A stretch of 64,000 nt of DNA from Sipunculus nudus (GCA_026874595.1 CM049317.1:16475382-16539381); one strand, 5' to 3'. Counted from the first letter of the stretch, positions 1-12,562 are shown. The notes: generated from the letters alone by a model not told the origin. Translations and numbers: made by a program.

Positions 1-65
1 TGTATGATAAGATTCATCTTAAATCTGTTTCGTGCTTGGCAGAGCATAATCCAAATGGGAAAGGT

Positions 66-1260
66 AAAAAATAAAGTGGTGACAAATAAAGATCACATTC
101 CTGCCCACACTTAGGCCACCGACATAAGTCATTGTAGTTTTGCATCTAGATTAAAAGTATACCTTGCTTTTTATTGGTTGAGTAATTTTGTCAATTGGGA
201 TTCAAGAGGAACCTATATATTTTAGGAATGTCAAATGTCACCATACGACTCTATTTAGTATAAATAGACGCGAATCGTCTTTGGCGTTCAGCACTTTACG
301 TAATCATAATGCTGAAGCCTTCATATTTAGTTGGCACTCAGTGTGAACACTGGCGTAAAGCTGGTTAGCCACGCGGGTCTAGTTTCAATATCTATAAAAG
401 GTTGTATTCTTGTCTTTGTTCAATACTGTAGAAAATGACGATGCGTATGTTTAAATGTCGTCCATCTTTACAATATTCCCGATCAGTAATTTATCCCTCC
501 CATGCTTCTATTATCGTGCTGTACGTTTCAAATGTACCAAAGGGGTCACAGTTTTGATAGAGCTTTCACTGCTGCTCAAAAATTTTCTAGGAGGGAGAAA
601 ATGCTGCTCTTTAAGTGTTCTTTAATCGCCGTAGTCGATAATATTTATGTCAAGCTTCTGTTGGAATGATAATAATGAAACTAACTATCATGGAGTTTGG
701 TAAGACTAGTATCATAACAAAAATGGGAAACATCATGCAACTATAAATACTTATATTAACGACAGGTCTTTGTCCTTAGCTTAGCGTTTGTAACCACATT
801 GCTGCCAATATATATTGTCAATGCATAAAATGTGTACGCAATACCAGTGAAGATTAAAGGTCATTCCAACCAAATTGTACATGGCTTCTTGTTTGATATA
901 CTTATCGTGGCGTAAATTTTTAATCACTATCTGTATTCTTCACAATCAGGTCAATTATTGTCAATTAGTGGAATCCGGCTGTCTAATCACCACAAGTTTT
1001 GCGAGTGAAGGCAGCTTTCTTCTTCTACTGGCGTGGTACAAATCATGGTTTGAGCGCTGATGAATCTTAAGATGCAAGTTTTGTGCATCATATTTAGAGT
1101 ACATCAACATAGGGTATTAAAAAAAACCAAAAAACAACGGCAGAAACTTGACAATTGTAATGCAATATTAACTAGCTATTATGCATCAACACAACAAATC
1201 AATCAACTGCTATTGAAGTACGGACAAGCTTATCATTATGTCCAAAACTGTGGTTATGGA
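66..1260 (+). repeat. Diverged direct duplication, copy 1
   Basis: Collinear similarity to 7040-8790 can be read by eye. The stretch at about 81-200 (ataaagatcacattcctg, then a gccacc motif, then ttgctttttattgg) matches 7060-7165. The stretch at 961-1000 (caattagtgg followed by cggctgt and taatca) matches 8419-8458. The acggacaagcttat stretch near 1220 matches 8747. Offsets run from about +6970 to +7530, so indels have accumulated. A shorter third match lies at about 4985-5150. No reading frame is conserved between copies, so this is old duplicated non-coding DNA or an unclassified dispersed repeat. The origin is unknown. Confidence 0.5.
259..401 (+). promoter_or_regulatory. Two TATA-like boxes
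   Basis: TATAAATAG lies at 259-267 and TATAAAAGG at 393-401. The second has the full TATAWAAG consensus. A short frame opens with ATG at about 434 (roughly 42 codons), but it has no recognisable features. In AT-rich DNA such matches can be chance, so this is only a candidate core promoter. Confidence 0.15.
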
Positions 1261-1269
1261 ACTGTGGAT

Positions 1270-4200
1270 TGAACCCTTCGGATCTTACGTAATGATGCAT
1301 ACACATGCTTAAATTTTCTAGAAAAGTATATAAGAAATTGATTAGAAAAGCTGTACGTTGGTCTTTAATGCGTAGAAAGTGGGTGGTATTTTTACCTAAT
1401 TTCCAGCGTTCTGTGAGTGGCCTTAATCATTTCTTAGACGCGCAAAGCTGGTACATCATAACACAATATTAAGCTTTCCCATTAATACCTTTCTTTATTT
1501 TATACATAAGGGCTGTTGCCAATAAAAATTAAAATAATAGAACCCCGGGGGAGATTTTTTCAGGATATTACATTATTTATTTATTATTTGCAGACAAAGT
1601 TATTGATCAGCATTCAAAGTAGCTTTTTCTCCACATTTTCTTTTTCACATCTGCATTTTTTATTAATATTAAAACAAGACGGTCAGCTGGATGATGATAT
1701 TTGGCTGTACTTATCTTGGCGTCTCATAAACCATTTTTCGACCCTAAATGTCTGACAAGTAAATGTCATTTCCCGCGATAAATGCTTGTTTATTGGCGGT
1801 ATCAAATCTCACTGATACTGCTTTCAGCGTTGTTTTTTCACATTAAAATGCCTAAAATATAGATGACCGGCCTGTCTTATTGAAAGTAATTAATCAGGAA
1901 CAATGTCAACCAATTAAATAAACCATCTCTGGTTCGGAAGGTACAGACAACTTATTTATGATATAGAGTGAACGTAACTATTATATATAATAATATTCTT
2001 TTCTGAGTGTTGGCCTTTTTGACACATAAATATTTATCACGTGAAAAGCTACAGTAAATATTGAAAGAGAAAATGGGTAAACAAGGTCAATTAAGTTAAT
2101 GCGGGCCTTATGCGGTTATATGATTGGACTGGATTGCTAATCATATTAATAATGATAGGAATTGTGTATTGGATCAACCAGAGAAATTTTATTACAATCA
2201 GGTCAGATTTTTTTAAAATAAAAAAATATCAAATTTGTTAGACCCACAAATTGTCCTTGACAAATAATAGTACCGATAATTAATCCCTAAAAATAAGATG
2301 GTCAAAACTCAGTCGTATGCTAATTATATTATTATAATTAATGGATTACTTTGTGGTATATAAAAGGCTAATTCATATGACAACGAATCTCCTAAGTTAT
2401 ACCATTGGCAAGACCAGGGTGAACACTTGGACCTTCAGCTGCGAAGTAAAACGCCTTAACATACATGCTACTTGCTATCCGTCATGGAATAAATCTGATG
2501 AATGAAACCTGCTTTGTCTTTCCGCTAGGAAAATAATTTATAGAGTTGGGTGGTGTTTCTTTAAAAAAAAACACACAACAAGGCAGGCCTAATGCAGCAT
2601 TGGCATAATAGCTATAATTATGAGGCCAAGAATAATGCCTAAATAATCCTTAAACCTTCCACAACCTTAGTTTAAAGCAACCCAGTTAGGTCATACATGA
2701 CAATCATAACCTAGAACCTGTTTTCAAGCAATGCATACTGCCAAATAAAAATGATTAATGTTATCAGATATAAACAAATAACAGAAGCTTTGTTTATAGG
2801 CAGACAACATGCAATGTGATACAGGAAGAGGAGATTCTATTTAAAAGGTCAATAAGAAATATTGTCTAATTACTGTAATATAAAAGTTAACTATAATGGC
2901 AGGTAAATCCTCGCGGGATCCCGTATATTAGGCCCAGAAATTTCCATGTGAAAAAGCGCACATTTCAACAAAAAAGCTCTTGCTTGAAATGTTGTTCATG
3001 ATGATTTACTCCAATTGCCTCCTGAGATGAGACGTCTTATTTTAAAAATCACAATGTCAAAAGGTAAAAATAAAAATATTTCCGTCCATTTATTTGCAGA
3101 CATTGCAGTTTATTATAATGGACGGACAGCAGTATTCATTATCAGAGAAGGGCAAAATAAATGTCCATGCAGTTTCCAATACCTTTAACCTTTACATAAG
3201 GGCCTTTCCTATTTCCCAAAACCTGCAATTGGTGGCTTACTCAAGTTATCAATTTTTCAACAACGGACACCAATATTGATTTGCGTTTAAGAAGACCGAG
3301 TAAAATTTGTCAACGTCTTTCTCGCATTAAAAAAATAGATTTTAATTGGGAATAAGATACCAGCAAGAAGTACTTGGCAAGTAAATGATAATTTCCAGCT
3401 GTTTTCACAACCCCACAAACGGCAGGTCATATATCTGTACTATGTTCTTCATTTTTGTGACCTCCCGTGGGTTTTGTCCGTAATATATTTCCAGTTACCT
3501 TTTGCAATGAAAAAATCCGCGCCTTTGTTTTTTTTTCTCATTTAACAAATATTGTGATGCAGAAATAAATTGCGAAACCTTCCGAACGATATGTTTGTCC
3601 GATTAGATATGCCTGTGTGATAATTGATGTTCTCAATACGTTCCTGATTAATATGAAGCCTTTTGTATTCGAGACACATGGCAAATAGCCGACTGAATTT
3701 GTAATTAATGTAATTATTGATGTCCAAGTCAAATTAGCATCAAATAATTCTCACCTAATACATTTTAAAGATTTTATTACCTCTGACTCAGATGTTACTT
3801 TATCACATGTCACATGTTATCATGTTACTTAGTTACCTTTCTGAATCCATTCTCTAGACAGACCGAGTAATAGGATTTTTTTTGTCTTGCTGGAGGAATG
3901 CGCACCATTTAGTGCCATTCTAGTTTTCAAATAGTTATGTTAAATTTTTGGACTTCGGTTCCTTTAATTTTACTGATTAAAGCTAAACAAAAATTGGAGT
4001 AATCGACAACGATATGTTACTGCATTAAAATAAAGGTAACGCACTGTACGTTTAGCCTCCGATAGAGTAGAATTAGTTAAAAATATACAGATACAAGATG
4101 GATTCATAAAAAATAACATTAGGTTTGAAACCGATACTTTTTTGCAGCTTGTACGATCAAACTTATACATTAACCTTCGAACTACGTCATCATTTTATAT

Positions 4201-4970
4201 CAGTTATCTTGATTATGCCATAAACATTAAGGGTTAGAAATATTTTAGTCCTGAAATACATAAACCCCTTTTATCTTAATCTCGAATGTGTGTATGGAAC
4301 TTCTTTTTAATGTCCGACCGCTCCCTGCCTCATTCGGCTCAGGAGTATTTATGTTGGCAGGGAACTCGAGGTTGCCTAGGGTCCTACTTGCAATCGTCAG
4401 CTTTGAGAGGAAGGTAAAAAAAAACTGTAGCATCTTGCTAGGATGCTCACGTTTTATATATGTAAAGGTTATAATGGAGAAAATGTATTAAAAATGAAGA
4501 CTTCTTATCCCGCAAAATACCGTAACAATGGCAGCGCAGAGTGGAGCATCCCCTGGTGAATAATAGATTGAATGTTCCATCAGTTAACCTTGTCAGTGTA
4601 AAATCTAGGGCTGTCCTGTGACCATAGACTTTGAATATTTGCCATTGACGGACGGGCGTACGGACGCAAGCACGGAGGCATCAAAATATCCCATGGTGCA
4701 AATTTGTTGCGAGTGGAAAATTATTTATCGTGGAATCAAAATGGTAGAACAAAATCGAAACGAATACCACGACCTTTCATCTGCAATATAGAAACGCATT
4801 TATTTCATAGTTACTTCCATCCACAATACCTAAATTAACGCGTTCTCTCATGGAATGTTCTCCTTAAAAAAACCTTGCTCAAATACATCACGTTTTATCC
4901 TCCAGCGACTGGTAAAACAAGGATTACCTTAAAACTATTTCTTGCACGACCAGGCAGCATTATTTTTTTT
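1270..4970. other. No recognised gene, AT-rich non-coding stretch
   Basis: Only short unconvincing frames occur here. The stretches near 1580-1860 and 3080-3440 share local similarities (a tatttgcagac motif, then sequence leading to a cggcctgt or cggcaggt motif), suggesting an old internal duplication. A TATATAAAAGG box lies at 2357-2367. A cggacgggcgtacggacgcaag stretch near 4650 resembles the CGGACGGAC-rich ends of common invertebrate repeats. I see no exon with both splice borders. Confidence 0.4.
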
Positions 4971-4984
4971 GTATTGTGAGTGAT

Positions 4985-5150
4985 GAAGCAAATTGTGTTT
5001 AATAAAGATTACATTGTTGTACCGAACGAGCCACCGGTAAAGGATATAAGCGAAGCTTAGCTTCAAGGTGAAAAATGTACAAGTGCATCTTGCTTTTCAT
5101 CAGATGAATTTGGTTTTTATTGACCGATAAAAACGATATCTCTCAATTTT
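4985..5150 (+). repeat. Diverged duplication, short third copy
   Basis: The sequence ataaagattacatt, then gagccaccggtaa, then cttcaaggtgaaaaatgtac matches 7051-7140 (ataaagatcgcatt, cagccaccggcaa, cttcaaggtgaaaggtgtac) and, more weakly, 81-170. The similarity extends upstream: 4731-4810 resembles 6770-6880 (ggaacaaaat or agaacaaaat, then cacgaccttt). It forms one family with the copies at 66-1260 and 7040-8790. Confidence 0.45.
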
Positions 5151-7035
5151 TTACGACACGAATTCATGGCACGCTATTAAATAAAATAGGCTTGAGTCCT
5201 ATTCTTTCCTTTTTTGTTGGATCAGGCCCCAAGACGTTTAGTCATAATGGCTTGTTTCTTATGTCTTAGAGTTTCTAGTTAAAAACAGTGGCTTAACGGT
5301 AGTCATTCAAGCGAAAGTTTAATTATAAAGTACCATGAAAAAAAATATCTTGTTAAACAGAATAAAACTGAAAAAAAATGTAACTTCGTTCATTTTTATT
5401 CCCGCTCAAGGCACTTATTCAAAAATGTTCAAGAGCCCATGAAAAGACATTTTCAATTTCCCTTTCAATATTTCAATTTTTCATTTATTAACATATTCTT
5501 TTTGTTGCTTTTATAACCGTGATTTTATTCAGATCCACTATTCGTTTCAATTAGGCCTGGCTGCTTATCCAAATATATCATGCAACAGAGACAAAATACA
5601 GTTAGTGTTCAATAATCGTCAAACTCGACAATGCTTATGTCAGATTTTGTGAAATTGTAATGAAAATATCAGAGCCTGTAATCAGACAGAGCAGTATTAT
5701 TTATCATCAAACTGGGGAAAACTACCTTTACTCAAAAATGTGCCATTCAGGAATAATACTGATATTAAATCCAACATCCTCCCGTTTCTGTGACCTTAGA
5801 ATAGCGTGTATCACTCACAAACGAGGGAAAATAATAAATTATAACCCAGGAATGGGAATTCATTACATACCCAGGACCCGCAGGTGCGGTAGACACCGGG
5901 TCTGGGTGATAACAGGATACAAAATAATATGATAGGAAGCGAGTTCTACCGCACTGTCACGTAGTCCAAAACGGAACTCTGCTGATGTACAAACCTAGAT
6001 TGAGTATTAGATAAGAGAACTTTAAAAAATGGAGCTGGTGACCTCCATAAAAGATAAAACAAATTAGCTTGTAACGGCCGTAATACACCACGTCGACCTT
6101 ATTACAACTTTAAGCTTTCATTCCGAACAGTCTCCTGAACCATTTTATGCCAGACATGATTCATAAAATGACAGATTATAAAAACCTAAGATGGGCCAGT
6201 TTCAAAATACGTCTTCCCTTCCAGCGTTAATAATCTTATAATCACTTCAGGACGCCAGGGACGCGAGTTAATCTAAAATATGATTGTTTTTTTCCACACT
6301 ATAGATATTTGAAGTTTCCTTCAAAGTTTGACTTTACTGTAACACTCTGACTGAGGGCGGATTACCCCATCAACTATCTTGACAAGGGCACCCCCTTAGA
6401 ATACTTACACTGGATGTATTAAAATTAAACTTGGTCAGTTTGAAAATTAGTAGGACGGTCCTGTGACCTTGATATTTAACTTGTAACGGAGATCTCACTT
6501 TATTCCCTCATACAGCTTTAATGCGCGTTGATTCAAACTCATAAGAGCTTAAAGGTTAAGATGTTAATATGTTATATTTCACATAAGATTGGTATGTAGA
6601 CGTCATAGAAGTAATGTATTCGATTTAACTACAGTTTCTTTCTGATTCCACGATGCCGGTTATTTCCATGTGTGGTCACTTGCTTTCTTGTCTCTAGAGT
6701 GTAAGATATCGTTTACATTGACACTCAGTATTCTAAGTTGCGTGCTTAAGATGAAAAATGTTGGTCCTTGGATTCAATAAAATTGGAACAAAATATCGAA
6801 AAATAGGTATTAGCAGGGGGGAAATCTAAACTTTAATTCTGAATAAATAACACGACCCTTTATTAACGATGAACAAGCGCATTCATTATATGGTGTAAAC
6901 GACGCGGAAAAAGGCAACACGAACCTTCTAAAAAAGGGTTCTGGGTGGAAAAAAAGCTAACTGTATAGGGATTTATCCCCCACAGGTTTTGCATAAGAGG
7001 GCCTACTTTATACAAGAGAAATAAGATACATTACA
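5151..7035. other. Non-coding stretch between duplicated blocks
   Basis: Apart from the SINE fragment near 5855-5995, and the part at about 6770-6880 that belongs to the duplicated block, I recognise nothing. The open frames present are short and lack exon borders or coding-like composition. Confidence 0.4.
5855..5995 (+). mobile_element. SINE fragment (tRNA-derived family, body region)
   Basis: It contains the family body: a cccaggacccgcaggtgcgg stretch, then gtagacaccgggtctgg, then aacaggatac, a gaagcgagttctaccgcactgtc segment, and a tail ending in ctgctgatgtac. The same order occurs in the fuller copy at 12515-12862. The tRNA-like head is missing or decayed here. SINEs are mobilised in trans by LINE reverse transcriptases. 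This copy is inert. Confidence 0.6.
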
Positions 7036-7039
7036 CCAG

Positions 7040-8790
7040 ATCCATTAAGTGACCTAAATAAAGATCGCATTACTGTCTACACTCAGCCACCGGCAATGGG
7101 ACAATGAAGTTCTTCTTCAAGGTGAAAGGTGTACATGTAAATCCAGCTTTTTATTAGCTGAGCACTTTTTTTGGAGACAGGGCAACAGCCTAAAACATTG
7201 TGGCCAACAATGATACCCCATTCATTAAGAAACGGAATAAAAATAGCTTCACCAGCTTGGGGTAGTGCACAGTACACAAAGCCGGGGGTCATGAGGTCGA
7301 GATTTTTCATGGTCGAGGCAGATATTTCATGGTAGGCCCCAACCGAGGGGAGCGCTCAGTAGGTTTCATGGGACGGCCTTACCCAACGGCCGTGTTCATT
7401 CGCAAAGGAGGGCGGCTAAGACCAAGCAAGAAATAGGGGCAATTAAACACCCAGCGCCCGCAGACGCGGTAGTCATCGGGCCCGGTTAACACCAGAATAA
7501 GGGAGAGACAGAGCAATATTATCGATACATCGGTATATGGCGATATCGTGGTTCCAATATCACGTATCGGGAGATCGTTTTCATGTATAGAGATGTTTCG
7601 CTTTTTTTTTCAAAAGTAACTGGAATGGTTTTTATCAAGTACAAATAAGGATTATTGTACAAATTCATAAATCATAATGGGTTTAGTTTAGAAAAAAGAT
7701 GAAGTGAAATCCGTTATTCCAGGCCGATTATTAGAACTTTTTTATGTAACCTCAAATACAACATGATCATTGGTCCGTCCTATGGATTCTAAATGTCTAA
7801 TTGATGACTTATTGATGCAAAGAAATGAAAAAAATGCTTTATACATTCAAAATTACTTAATTTTTAATTAATGTTACTGTATCTCCTGTTTGTAATCAAT
7901 TGTTCTGCATAAACTTTCATTGTTTCTTTAAAACTTAATATGATAATGATTTAATCACATATTATGTAGTATATATACTAGGAAAACTTTTATTTCCTAT
8001 TTATTTATAAAATGTAAAATATCGTGTTACGTATGGCATTACGCTACCACACGTCGCAATATACTGCTACACATTTTAAGGCGTTACCAGGCACTTTTGT
8101 GAACAATATGTGTGCCAATTTTGAAAATGCTTCAGATTTCCATGTACTTAACCACGTGCGAACCACATTGTATATTGCTTCATATGTGAACCAATTTGCA
8201 TTCAAGAGCCTGACGTCACTTTGTGAAACAAGAGAAATATTTGTGTACCTTTCACTTCAAAGAAAGTGCATTTAGTAATAGAGGGGGGATAAATACGCAG
8301 GATTTTTAGAGGAAAAAGGGCAGAACAAAGACCCATAGAAAGGCCTAAAATAGTCCTTGAATTACGTGACTTAATTATTAGTCAATACCTGTTACCAACA
8401 CTATTAGGTCTGCCTCAAACAATTAGTGGAGTTCGGCTGTATAATCATCGCTAATTCTGACAGTGTAGGCAGGGCTTCTAAGGAATAATTATTAACTAAG
8501 GGCAATTAGTGGGTTGAGGGTTTGCCTGGCACTCGGTTTTGAAAATACATCTTCATACTATCAAATCTGTGGCTATGCTTTCACAGACCTTTATTCAGTT
8601 ATCCTCAAAGGTGTCTATTTCCTGAATAATGAACCAACCTGCACGTATTCGGGCTAAAATAACGAATGCAAATCAATCCAGCGCACTAAAAATTCAAGTC
8701 ACACACTGTTCATAATCCGCTGTCTGAAGAAGAACACATGTACCAGTATCGGACAGGCTTATTTGATTGGTTACACTCTCGGTGCCTTCG
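7040..8790 (+). repeat. Diverged direct duplication, copy 2
   Basis: This is the counterpart of 66-1260, in the same orientation, but longer because of insertions, including the SINE at about 7235-7510. The matching anchors are 7051-7165, 8419-8458 and 8740-8765. Identity is visibly low, with many indels, so the duplication is old. A palindromic CRE (TGACGTCA) lies at 8211-8218 inside this copy. Confidence 0.5.
7235..7510 (+). mobile_element. SINE copy (tRNA-derived family)
   Basis: The head region ends in gagatttttcatggtcgagg. This is followed by a ccccaaccgaggggagcgctca segment, a central ggccgtgtt stretch, and the body: gcgcccgcagacgcggtag, then tcatcgggcccggttaacacc. All of these occur in the same order at 12515-12862. 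The insertion sits inside the duplicated block 7040-8790 and has no counterpart in copy 1, so it arrived after the duplication. Confidence 0.65.
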
Positions 8791-8939
8791 AGACAATACC
8801 TATTAATGTTATAGCTCCAGACGTCCGCGTAAAACGCGTGTTTGTGAGCCATATAATTGGTTCAAGGCATTTTTTTATTCATATAATAGACACCAGAGAG
8901 GGTCGCGGAATCAAGGTCTGTGAAAGCTTAGCCACAGAC

Positions 8940-9050
8940 TTGGTAGTATGACCCGGGCAATTGGAGCAAACGCGCGTTCACACATGAACACATATATGGA
9001 CACATATGATTCATGTGTTCATATACATAAAAAAATACTTGTGGCTCCAT
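8940..9050. repeat. Short imperfect inverted repeat
   Basis: TGAACACAT near 8983 is mirrored by ATGTGTTCA near 9013, with a short ATATGGACACATATG-type loop between. It could form a small hairpin. I see no target-site duplication that would make it a transposon. Confidence 0.3.
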
Positions 9051-9147
9051 GACAGTGAATACTGATATCCAGGATCGTTTCAACAATGGTTCTTTGTATG
9101 ATATAATATAATTCTGCGAGATAAATATATTCTGGTTGATTTTCCAG

Positions 9148-9283
9148 GCTTTTTTCGTTGCTCGAGGATATACATTGATTTGAGCACCATGAACTCATGC
9201 CAGTGGGGTCCTATGATTGTGCTGATGACATGCGGGTCTACTGCCTATACACTTCCGACAAGCTTATACGAAGATAAAAGCCG
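9148..9283 (+). CDS. Candidate first coding exon of a secreted (peptide precursor-like) protein
   Basis: A splice acceptor (ttgattttccag) ends at 9147 and a near-consensus donor (CCG then GTAAGT) starts at 9284. The first ATG is at 9189, after 41 nt of leader. The reading is open to the donor (31 codons plus 2 nt) and begins MNSCQWGPMIVLMTCGSTAY, a typical signal peptide: short n-region, hydrophobic core and small residues before a likely cleavage near residues 19-21. It then continues TLPTSLYEDKSR. The exon ends in phase 2. A 5' UTR intron and a signal-peptide exon with an early intron are common in animal neuropeptide, hormone and toxin-like precursors, but the mature part is not visible, so no function is assigned. 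Acceptors with a compatible phase occur at about 15395 and 24475, but neither continuation is convincing. It may be a chance exon. Confidence 0.4.
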
Positions 9284-9695
9284 GTAAGTGTAAAGCAACT
9301 AACAAACACACACACAGGTTTAGGTAGGGGTGTATACACTAATTTCATTCACTGCGTCGGCCTCATCCCACTTTACAATTTTCTTTCCCGTTCTTTAAGA
9401 CCTGTTCATGCCTGCAGCCGTTCTCATGCCCCCTGAAAATAAACATACAACCCAAGCAGCCGTTATGGGCGTTGTAGGTATTACGGACCAGCATTAGCCG
9501 GCCGCCCACCTACAATACCCATTCCCTCCAGAGTGCAGAGAATCCATCCTTGTTATAATGACTTTGGCCAGCATTCATCGCACAGACGGGGGTCACAACC
9601 TTAGGTACAAGAGTCCCGCACTCTAACCAATAATTATGCTACAGTGCTAATAATAATAATGTCACTTAGCCACAATTTTAAACCAATATTAAACC

Positions 9696-9696
<1 letters not shown>

Positions 9697-9765
<69 letters not shown>
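9697..9765. repeat. (AT)n microsatellite
   Basis: About 30 AT units with an initial TATATGTATATG interruption. It is likely polymorphic. Confidence 0.95.
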
Positions 9766-9767
<2 letters not shown>

Positions 9768-9999
9768 GTCTAATATCAACCTGTATTAAGTGATTAAGAT
9801 GCACTCATCGAGTGATCCTAGGTTTTTAAAAAAAGAAATTGAAGATCGCTCCACTGAGTATAGTTTTACACATCTAGAAACCATAAACACGGGTAACCCT
9901 TTCTGAGAAAACAATAGTTCTTGGATTGATGATAAAACTGTCCTTTTCAATAGTACTTATTGTCCCTCGCTTTTAGTGAAAGCGCCGTCGCCGGGGGAT

Positions 10000-10460
10000 A
10001 TAGAAACTGTGAGCCCCGTCCGTCCGTCCATCGTGCCATCCAACCATCCATCTATCCGTCCGTACGCCCGTCACACATTTGTTAACGCGATATTTCAAGA
10101 AAAATTTCAGATATAATAACTAAACTTGCAGCATTCATGAACCTTATCAAGGGCTAGGTCAAGAATGGACATGGATGTCCTTGGTCCATTTTCAAGGTCT
10201 CAGCGGCGATAATGCTGAAGTGATGTTAACAAAATAACTAAAAAAGAATTTGAGGTATAGTCACCAAACTGGCAGCATTATTGCACCTAATCAAGAGCTA
10301 GGTCAAGTTTGAACATGGTTGACCTTGACCCACATTCTCATAGAGGCACAGTCACTAAACTCGCAGCATTGATGTACCTAATGAAGGGCAAGGTCAGGTT
10401 GAAAATGGATGACCTTCAGGCAGTTTTCAAGGTTACAGAGGTAATCATGCTGATTGATAT
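10000..10460 (+). repeat. Interspersed repeat with internal repeats carrying AGGTCA-type half sites
   Basis: A CCGTCCGTCC-rich block (about 10016-10075) precedes three related units. Each contains an ACTAAACTxGCAGCATT motif (GCAGCATT at 10128, 10272 and 10363) followed by TAGGTCAAG or AAGGTCAGG. Spacings are 144 and 91 nt. Similar CCGTCCGTCC plus 'aaggtcaaggtca' repeats are, from general knowledge, common in invertebrate genomes. A 70-codon frame across it (10309 onward) is a by-product of the repeat. No transposition protein is present. Confidence 0.6.
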
Positions 10461-10464
10461 TGAC

Positions 10465-12110
10465 AAATCTGAAATAACATACATCGGTTCAAAATTTTTT
10501 TTTCTAATTTTTCCTACATGAGACGGGGGCATACTAGAAGATCTGATCCACAGATCAACTTTTACCTTGTATATTAGTGAGTGAAATGTGACTAAATATA
10601 AAGTACTTTGGAGATTTCGTGAAATTGCTATTTGATAAGCTGCCACGGAAACAATTGAATAACTTTAGATATTTGGAAAAATATGAATATAGGGGCGGTG
10701 ATCGGTGCCTCCTTCAATCAAGTTAAAATTTAGTCTAGTTGTTTTCCACTTCTCCACGTCTCGATTGCCGCTCCTCGTACTTGTCAGTTTTGTGTCGAGT
10801 TGTTTGCAACGCTACCTTGCAACGGAGGCGCTCTATCACAACTATTTGTTATTCCATATTATAATCGTGTAAATTTTTTATTTTGTAAAATGCAGACTCT
10901 CTGAAAGTAACTGTTGACGTTATCTTTATTATTTTAACTACCTTCACAGAATCAAAAGAGAAATAAAATGTTGAAAGAAATGTTTCTTTTTTTTCAAAAC
11001 CAGTAATATTATTTGAATGCAGCTGAACAAGAAATTCCAGACTCGGCAAGTTAAATGAATCTACATTAATCAAATTGAGTTAGGTTCAAAACATCCGTGA
11101 ATAGCATTCTATCTAGTAAAGGTATTTAGAGGATATAGGTGGCTCCAGAGTCATAATTACAGTGGAACGCCGGAGTACGGACGAGATTTAACCAACCTGA
11201 CAAAAAATTAACCCTAGATGTCCCAGAGGTCTGGCGGCTTTAAATTCTGACAGATATACTGGGCAACGCAAAGTCGGCATCATGGAAGTCAGACCTGCGC
11301 TGTAGCTATTCGAATGCAAGCTGTATTCCAGTCAATGCTGATATTTAAGCATCATTTCATCTTAAGGTTGGTGCAAGATAGGACATAGCGCCCTGTATTA
11401 CACTGGGTAACTCTCGTATATGTCATTTCACTGGTGGGTCGGAAACCTTTGATTACTTCTTTATTTTCCGAAGATACACAAAAAGGACCTTAGTTGTTCA
11501 TTATGAAGAGCATTCACTGGGAAGCTTGACCCGTGAATTAACAAGCCTAGCAGTTAGGGTCCGGAAACAAAACAGGTGTCCCTAATTAGTGACTATATCC
11601 TTCAGGTTACTTATCTAGAAGCATAATTGAGTACTACCCAGTGTCACCTTTGGTAATTAGAATGCAGTCAGTGACGCCAACACAGGTCCGCCTACATTCT
11701 GGGACATTAGATCCGGAATATTATACGATCATGATCAAACTCTAGTATGTGTTACGGTAGAGGACGAAGGACCCAAATCCGAGCGAGAAAGTCTGCGTCT
11801 GTGCTCCCCATCTCTCGCCTGTTCTCGCAATATTAATGAAACCTTTCAAAATCAAATCATAATTATCCGTTACTTCCAAAATGTAACGGGCTGTACATTG
11901 AATGTAAGCCTAACTCTCAATATTAAATTCAAAATCCGTTCATAATTTATCTATATAAAATTCTTTCACACAAACCAGTAAATTAGCTTATCATTAACCG
12001 AAACAATGGCGATTAAGCAAAATCTTGAGTTTGGGTTTGTTTTTTAATAAAATTATAAGAAGCTTCCAGGCAGCTTTCGTGCTCACTAAAGACTTTTGCA
12101 ATTTAAAATC
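10465..12110. other. Non-coding stretch, nothing recognised
   Basis: This is mixed AT-rich sequence. Short frames on both strands (for example 10849-11073, minus) lack exon borders and family motifs. Confidence 0.35.
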
Positions 12111-12115
12111 TTTAA

Positions 12116-12562
12116 ATGGCGCGAAATAAAAGATATTGTGTCTCTAAGATCTTGACAGATTATACAATATTTCGGGAAAATAGATTAAATTTGATAAATC
12201 AGAACTTGAAATTTAAATTTACACTGCGTCAGAGCTTATTTACCGTCAAGAACACTCCCGAGAATTATCGTGTTTCCCTATTTGACAGAGCTAATATTTA
12301 TATTAAAGAAGTTAGACGTGAAAAAGAAAAAAAAGTGAGGACTTATTTATATTTTTGTCCAAATATTAGAATTCACCATGTTTATTTCAGCTCTTCAGAT
12401 AACAGGTTTATTCTGCTGGGAAACTTCCTACGTCATGTAGTGAACAAACAACCCCGGATAGCTAAGTACATCATGCCATTTGTACAAACAAACATTAGAT
12501 TGTTAACTGATGTAAACCGGCTTCCGTGGCTCATGGACAGATCACAGGGATCAAAACCGTGA
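12116..12562 (+). CDS. Hypothetical ORF, probably spurious
   Basis: This is the longest single frame in the window (148 codons), with an acceptable start context (aaATGG). The product is lysine/arginine-rich and begins MARNKRYCVSKILTDYTIF. No domain is recognisable. The last 15 or so codons run into the SINE at 12515-12862, so the natural C-terminus, if any, is lost or was replaced by the insertion. Composition follows the local AT-rich background. I consider a real gene unlikely. Confidence 0.12.
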   Translation: MARNKRYCVSKILTDYTIFRENRLNLINQNLKFKFTLRQSLFTVKNTPENYRVSLFDRANIYIKEVRREKEKKVRTYLYFCPNIRIHHVYFSSSDNRFILLGNFLRHVVNKQPRIAKYIMPFVQTNIRLLTDVNRLPWLMDRSQGSKP

